From the NCBI GenBank assembly GCA_030589835.1, contig JAUUZS010000014.1:1-17614 (forward strand): a stretch of 17,614 nucleotides of DNA, read 5' to 3'. Shown here in pieces: positions 14,401 to 17,614 of this stretch. The DNA comes from Cyclobacteriaceae bacterium (GTDB lineage Bacteria > Bacteroidota > Bacteroidia > Cytophagales > Cyclobacteriaceae). The notes under the pieces are model-generated. The model did no database searches. It was not told the DNA's origin and saw nothing but the letters and a program-made list of their open reading frames with translations. A program made the translations under genes and the position numbers. The stretch's first letter is position 1; every line of letters starts with the position of its first letter.

Positions 14401-16553
14401 CTCAGCTTATAATTTTTTATTTCGGCAGAATAAACAAAATCATTTGTGAGGTCCGAAATTATCCTGTGGCGTTCTTCGCTAATTTTCAAAGCCTCCTGAG
14501 CAATTCTCTCGTTGGTAATATTTTCCTTGATTGCCAGATAATGAGTAATATTATTATTCTCATCAAAAATTGGTGAAATCACTGCCCTCTCCCAATAATG
14601 AGTTCCTGATTTGGTTTTGTTTTTAAATAATCCATTCCAGGTTTTGCCAGATGAAATCGTATTCCATAATTCCGTGTAAAAGGATTTTGGATGGAAATCA
14701 GTTTTCAGAACATTGGGTTTGTTGCCCAAAGCTTCTTCCATTGAATATCCGGTAATTTCACTAAATGACCTGTTTACATATTCAATTTCCCCCTCTTTAT
14801 CTGTGATTACTATGCTTGATGGGCTTTGATTTATGGCAGTATTTAATTTTCTGATTTCTTGTTCGTTTCTTTTTCGCTCAGTAATATTTCTGATAGCTGT
14901 AACCCTGAACATTTCGCCACTATACTCTACATTTCTGTTTTCAAGTTCAACAGGAACCTTTTTCCCTGACTTAGTAATGCCAATCACCTCATAAGGTGAT
15001 AAATCATTAGTTTGAATTTTTGTTGATATTAGATCAGTAAATTTTTTATCGGCTAACAATTCCACATGATTTTTACCTATTATTTCTTCGCGTGAATACC
15101 CGAACATAACATGAAAGCGCTCATTGCAGTCTATAACTATTCCATTCTTATGAATCACGATCCCTTCAAATGAAAGATCTGAGAGTTTCCTGTATCGGTC
15201 TTCGCTTTCAGCAAGCGCCCTCTCCACCTCCTTTTCCCTCGTGATATTTTCGACAATTCCAATTAAAGATTCTGGTTTGCCTTTTTCTTCACTGTACGAA
15301 GATAAATTCAATTTTACCCAGATTACACCTCCACCTTTTTTTAAGAAGCGCTTTTCAATAAGATACGAAGAAATTTTCCCGCCCACAAGATCGTTTAAAA
15401 ACGTTTGTTCCCGATCTATATCATCAGGATGGGTAAATACCGTGAAATTTAAATTTCTTAGCTCCTTTTTATTATAACCCAACATTTCAGAAAATGCTGG
15501 ATTAAAAGATTTCAAATTTCCTTCCCGGGTAGTAAGCACCAATCCTATATTTGAGCTCTCAAAAATCCTGCTCAAACGTTCATCACTTTTATCTCTTTTT
15601 TGTCCTTCGATTTTTACTTCAATGAAGGAAGCAATTGGTGCTATGACAGATGATATTAAGGATATTTCGTTTTCTGACCACGGCACACAATTCTGGCATG
15701 ACAGCATTACAAAGCCCCAAAAATTACCCTTAATTAATATTGGGGTGAGTAACAGTTTCTCACTCCCAAGGATTTTTAGTAATGGCTGTTCACTATGAGG
15801 AAAATCTTTAACCTTACCACTAATTTGGGTTCCGGAAGATAATACCGTTTCCCATCTGGTGAAATTAGGGTGGTATGGCAATAGATTAAAAAGGGGATTG
15901 ACAAGCTCAGATTCAAGACCTTTGTCCGTCCACTCGTAAAGCTGCGACATTTGGGCCTTGCCCTGATAATCATAGCGATTTTCAAAAAGCATCACTCGGT
16001 CGGTCATTGATACTTTTCCTATCAGCTCTAATATATTTGTTAATTTAAAATCAGAAGGAGGGTTAGTAAGTAACAGCTTTTGGATTTGGATAATGGTCTC
16101 AAAATATTTGTCCTGTAGCGTTTTTAATGCTAAAGGGGAATTTTTAATCCTACTTTCAACACTTTTTATATGAAAGAGAAACTCGTCTTTTTTTACTGAT
16201 TTAGAAACCACCCGAATTAATTCTGGTCTTTCGAGGATCGCATTTGGTAATTTCCTTTTATAGTTGGTAAATAGTAATACGTTAATTAATGATGAAAATA
16301 AAAATATAATGAGCTCTTCTAGTTCTTCTGTTTCAATTTTAAAAATAAATTCTTCATCAATAAAAAGGCACTCATTCTCTGATATTTTATTTTTTAACTC
16401 CTTAAAATCTTCAAAATGGCCAGCGTAAATCCCATAACGATTTCTGTTAAGATTTTTAATGATATACCTACCAAAGGACTTATCACTTGATATCACAAAG
16501 CATCTCAATGCCTTTTGTCCTTCCTTCATTTCAAATTCAGTATTTTCGAGCAT
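11469..16553 (-). CDS. Very large soluble multi-PAS hybrid histidine kinase with degenerate receiver and HPt-like ends
   Basis: The ATG at 16553 is preferred over the in-frame TTG three bases upstream, giving 1694 residues. In order: a receiver-like N-terminal domain lacking the acidic pair (15-135); a GAF domain (about 155-315); seven PAS/PAC units (about 325-440, 449-560, 565-683, 690-814, 822-948, 955-1068, 1079-1198), several with PAC ends such as GIVENITRE and RNITERK; and a coiled linker. The kinase core has His1228 (FLANISHEIRTPMNAVLG), an N-box (NLVDNAVKF, Asn1345), DTGIG 1379-1383 and GTGLG 1409-1413, all intact. A C-terminal receiver (about 1472-1588) has Glu1523 instead of the acceptor Asp and Arg1571 at the Lys position. 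The last 90 residues resemble HPt but have AQNMKS where AHxLKG is expected. No clear membrane helices. Ligands are unknown. Confidence 0.88.
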   Translation of the reverse strand: MLENTEFEMKEGQKALRCFVISSDKSFGRYIIKNLNRNRYGIYAGHFEDFKELKNKISENECLFIDEEFIFKIETEELEELIIFLFSSLINVLLFTNYKRKLPNAILERPELIRVVSKSVKKDEFLFHIKSVESRIKNSPLALKTLQDKYFETIIQIQKLLLTNPPSDFKLTNILELIGKVSMTDRVMLFENRYDYQGKAQMSQLYEWTDKGLESELVNPLFNLLPYHPNFTRWETVLSSGTQISGKVKDFPHSEQPLLKILGSEKLLLTPILIKGNFWGFVMLSCQNCVPWSENEISLISSVIAPIASFIEVKIEGQKRDKSDERLSRIFESSNIGLVLTTREGNLKSFNPAFSEMLGYNKKELRNLNFTVFTHPDDIDREQTFLNDLVGGKISSYLIEKRFLKKGGGVIWVKLNLSSYSEEKGKPESLIGIVENITREKEVERALAESEDRYRKLSDLSFEGIVIHKNGIVIDCNERFHVMFGYSREEIIGKNHVELLADKKFTDLISTKIQTNDLSPYEVIGITKSGKKVPVELENRNVEYSGEMFRVTAIRNITERKRNEQEIRKLNTAINQSPSSIVITDKEGEIEYVNRSFSEITGYSMEEALGNKPNVLKTDFHPKSFYTELWNTISSGKTWNGLFKNKTKSGTHYWERAVISPIFDENNNITHYLAIKENITNERIAQEALKISEERHRIISDLTNDFVYSAEIKNYKLSLEWKSGALEKLAGYSIGEINAMEYGWYSIVLKEDFEQIILPGIKKNPEEKGLTFEYRIKTITGSLKWVIDKIKFLKVYSDQSLVTVIGAIQDITLRKEANLALDQSKKYLDSIIDNLPIGLHIFNEQGYTARINETQRKLLGVKDKNVGIGTYNIFDDPLSISTGSDKIYREVYDKKTTINHEVEINFDIPENQWQTRKGKMTLNEIIFPIINEDGDIHSVVSLLNDITKRVEVEKALKATELHQKILLKIIPDLIFTFNDDGIFKDVYTDDSQRLLIPISQFIGKPFSEVFPEKQSRIFYKHLKLAVETNEMQLYNYEIYDKQTVFYYESRLLVSKKNEVIAIIRDITESTVAEIALKESEEKFRELAEGTLDALILINTSNEILYVSPNLTNILGISPEAYSNNPLGALRLIHQDDKHWVIPEINNYRKGKQETLNLQFKVILKDQTLKWIWYRENTIFDEFHNPIRYAAVITDISASKNFEEQLKIAKEEAEKANRSKSTFLANISHEIRTPMNAVLGFSDLLYSRIQDPVLKGYLNSIKSSGNTLLNLLNDILDLSKIEAEKMSINPSPINLYSVFDEIKHIFSLKALEKGLDYSFDINKNIPQLVMLDELRLKQILLNLVDNAVKFTEKGNFKVVVSRIDKENNADKLDISIVVEDTGIGIPVHLQQSIFEPFRQQDDQDKKKYQGTGLGLAITKELVELFKGEILLQSQVDKGSRFEITLKDIEICPPTEVLHQDNNKSALFKHHALKDKVIVIVDEQKFYRDLIKKIFHQSESNIIEGKNLESIISELNSKADLLILELRNPKSVMHDLEIIKNYTNLQNVHKIGINSNTDINQAYSTDFNSILLRPVQLPHLIEIVGAYFNVTSPGNRADIKKTQVPGAINKEALRKIIDLLESNHYTLWESCLRTSSFSEIETFAQNMKSIGSEYNLESIKSFSDVLVMHAKNFDIDNMNEVLMSYPSIINELKNSL

Positions 16554-16677
16554 CAAATAATTGTATTTATTATTGGCATCTCTAATAACTCAATGATGTT
16601 TCCCTATTTGTTTTTCTTACTGGCTGCTACGCCTGTCTGCTGCCAAGGCAGGTTATCAAATAAACTCCCTCCCTCGC

Positions 16678-16695
16678 CGGCAAGTTGCCGTTTTT
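16678..16695 (+). terminator. Terminator-like hairpin with T-run
   Basis: CGGCA-AGT-TGCCG (16678-16690), extendable to a 6-base stem, is followed by TTTTT (16691-16695). It is oriented for plus-strand transcripts, yet no plus-strand gene precedes it. It may block antisense transcription coming out of the kinase gene, or be part of a repeat. Confidence 0.4.
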
Positions 16696-16749
16696 GACAT
16701 CCTGTACCTCCCTTAAAGCTTCAGTGACATGCGGTATCTCCCGGTAAAG
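16696..16749. repeat. Imperfect tandem repeat, 30-bp period, two copies
   Basis: Two adjacent units start GACAT at 16696 and 16726. They share GACAT-N3-GTA-N-CTCCC, then two or three variable bases, then AAAG. The period is exactly 30 bases. A third CTCCC lies upstream near 16665-16675 but lacks the other shared bases. Confidence 0.6.
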
Positions 16750-16846
16750 TGCCTGCGTTGGCATTCCATAACTTATTCATAAGGAGCCTAAAGATAATTA
16801 ACGAAAGTCAATTATGAAAAAAGTGTTTACATTCTGTTTCAGGGAG

Positions 16847-17614
16847 TTAATTTTCTATTTCAATCCAGGTTCTATTTTTTTCAGACTCGAAAATGGCCTC
16901 TATGACAGAAGTATTTTTGTACGCATCCTCAAGAGAAACCGGTACGTCAAGATCTGAGATAATGGCTTCTGAAAATACTTCTCCCTGCACTGTGTATTGA
17001 TTGCAGACATCAAATAATATTTCCTTTCTGTTAGTCTGGAAAAGATCCCCATCGTCCGAAAAGATGCTACTTTCCCGATCATCAGGTGCATTGAATGGGA
17101 TTTCCATTTCAATTTTTCTTTCATCGCCAAAAAACATCATTTTTTGATGTGCAACCAATTGAGTGCTGACCGTAAATACGCATTGTCCTGAAGGATAATC
17201 CAGGATGATAGAACCCAAACGATCAATTTTTAATTGTGGATCCCGGTCAATAAGAGATAAAACCCTTAGAGGTTCTTCGCCAAAAGCAAATCTCGAGGTG
17301 TGAATGGGATAGCAACCAATATCCCACATCGCTCCCCCGCCATATTCTTGGATATTTCTAATGTTGTCTGGGTCTGTTTTGTAATAGCTAAAAAATCCTT
17401 GTATAGCCCTTAATTTCCCCAGCTCTCCATTCTTGATCCGCTTGACGGTATCCACCCATTGAGGATGCGTATGTACCATAAATGCTTCTCCGACTTTCAC
17501 ATTATAGGTATCCCTCAAAGCAATCAATTCTGTGATTTCCTCTTTTTTTAAGGTCATCGGTTTTTCACACAAAACGTGCTTTCCTTTCTCAATTGCTCTT
17601 TTTGTCCATTCAAA
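16847..17614 (-). CDS. Gfo/Idh/MocA family NAD(P)-dependent oxidoreductase, N-terminus missing
   Basis: The frame is open to the right edge, so 255 residues are present and the Rossmann GxGxxG start lies outside. The visible part begins FEWTKRAIEKGKHVLCEKPM, where the EKP lysine is the family's conserved catalytic or binding residue. VGEAFMVHTHPQWVDTVKRIKNGELGKLRAIQGFFSYY follows, then GGGAMWDIGCYPIHTSRFAFGEEP with the conserved D-x-G-x-Y-x-x-x-x-R/F pattern. The remainder is the beta-sheet C-terminal domain. The frame continues past the internal TTG at 17572 in unbroken family sequence, so that codon is not the start. Such enzymes oxidise or reduce sugars, inositols or related alcohols; the substrate is not determined by these motifs. 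It reads toward the kinase gene, but 290 bases of GC-richer intergenic DNA separate them, so a shared transcript is not assumed. Confidence 0.88.
   Translation of the reverse strand, partial: FEWTKRAIEKGKHVLCEKPMTLKKEEITELIALRDTYNVKVGEAFMVHTHPQWVDTVKRIKNGELGKLRAIQGFFSYYKTDPDNIRNIQEYGGGAMWDIGCYPIHTSRFAFGEEPLRVLSLIDRDPQLKIDRLGSIILDYPSGQCVFTVSTQLVAHQKMMFFGDERKIEMEIPFNAPDDRESSIFSDDGDLFQTNRKEILFDVCNQYTVQGEVFSEAIISDLDVPVSLEDAYKNTSVIEAIFESEKNRTWIEIEN

Larger units (their letters stand above)
16554..16846. other. Intergenic region upstream of the PAS-kinase gene, with GC-richer hairpins
   Basis: About 290 bases lie between two minus-strand genes. The part from about 16621 to 16760 is visibly richer in G and C than the surroundings. 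It holds CTGCC-AA-GGCAG (16640-16651), CGGCAAGTTGCCG (16678-16690) followed by TTTTT, and a tandem repeat listed separately. CTTAT-TC-ATAAG lies at 16772-16783. The kinase promoter should be here on the minus strand; the best -7-like match is TTTATTTG (complement of 16657-16664), which has one mismatch to TAnnTTTG. A 34-codon plus-strand frame from 16594 exists but is probably chance. Confidence 0.55.

Noticed and set aside
10364..15477. Several plus-strand open frames of 60-113 codons under the two kinase genes
   Set aside because: They are antisense to well-supported kinase domains; their hydrophobic composition comes from complementing that coding sequence.
16594..16697. Plus-strand frame resembling a tiny secreted Cys-containing peptide (MMFPYLFFLLAATPVCCQG...), ending at a hairpin with a T-run
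   Set aside because: The frame overlaps the GC-rich repeat patch, has no promoter, and the N-terminus lacks a basic residue; more likely a chance frame.
1..17614. CRISPR array, tRNA or rRNA genes, insertion sequences, prophage or defence-system genes
   Set aside because: I looked for regular spaced repeats, cloverleaf-like segments, transposase motifs and known defence motifs and saw none; the only integrase-like gene is the housekeeping Xer recombinase.

Overview
The window reads as a chromosomal segment of a free-living member of the Bacteroidota, most likely near Cytophagales or Flavobacteriia. The evidence is: AT-rich DNA; promoters of the TTG-N20-TAnnTTTG type; start codons preceded by A/T-rich sequence with no GGAGG-like ribosome binding site; a secreted protein ending in a type-B C-terminal domain of the type IX secretion system; and the rpsU-xerC-hpf gene order. 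The exact genus cannot be read from the sequence.

Layout. Positions 1-142 are the 3' end of metK (+). A strong bidirectional terminator separates it from a minus-strand translation/recombination cluster transcribed rpsU -> xerC -> hpf (1670 down to 199). A divergent intergenic region of about 300 bp follows; it holds the rpsU promoter and a curious 41-codon reading frame that is little more than a signal peptide. Next come hisS (+), a T9SS-sorted PKD-type secreted protein with a TTG start, ybaB and a family-2 glycosyltransferase (+, tightly packed), and a small convergent PspC-domain gene (-). After that are a lipoprotein-like OmpA/TPR protein (+) with its own promoter and terminator, and a stand-alone pdhB (+) with a very short predicted leader.

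The right third is minus-strand signalling. A gene of about 1694 codons encodes a soluble multi-PAS hybrid histidine kinase. Eleven bases downstream lies a REC-HisKA-HATPase protein. The large kinase keeps its own His, ATP-binding boxes and catalytic core. Its C-terminal receiver has Glu where the phosphorylated Asp should be, its terminal helical HPt-like domain has no His at the expected site, and its N-terminus resembles yet another degenerate receiver. The small neighbour has a complete receiver. The simplest reading is a two-protein phosphorelay in which phosphate leaves the large kinase in trans, with the neighbour's receiver as the first candidate acceptor. This is the most interesting system in the window, but it is an inference from residues and gene order. 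The window ends inside a Gfo/Idh/MocA-type oxidoreductase (-).

Two gene-poor stretches are notable. Positions 9959-10356 hold a short hydrophobic reading-frame fragment, probably gene debris. Positions 16554-16846 hold a GC-richer patch with compact hairpins and an imperfect 30-bp tandem repeat.
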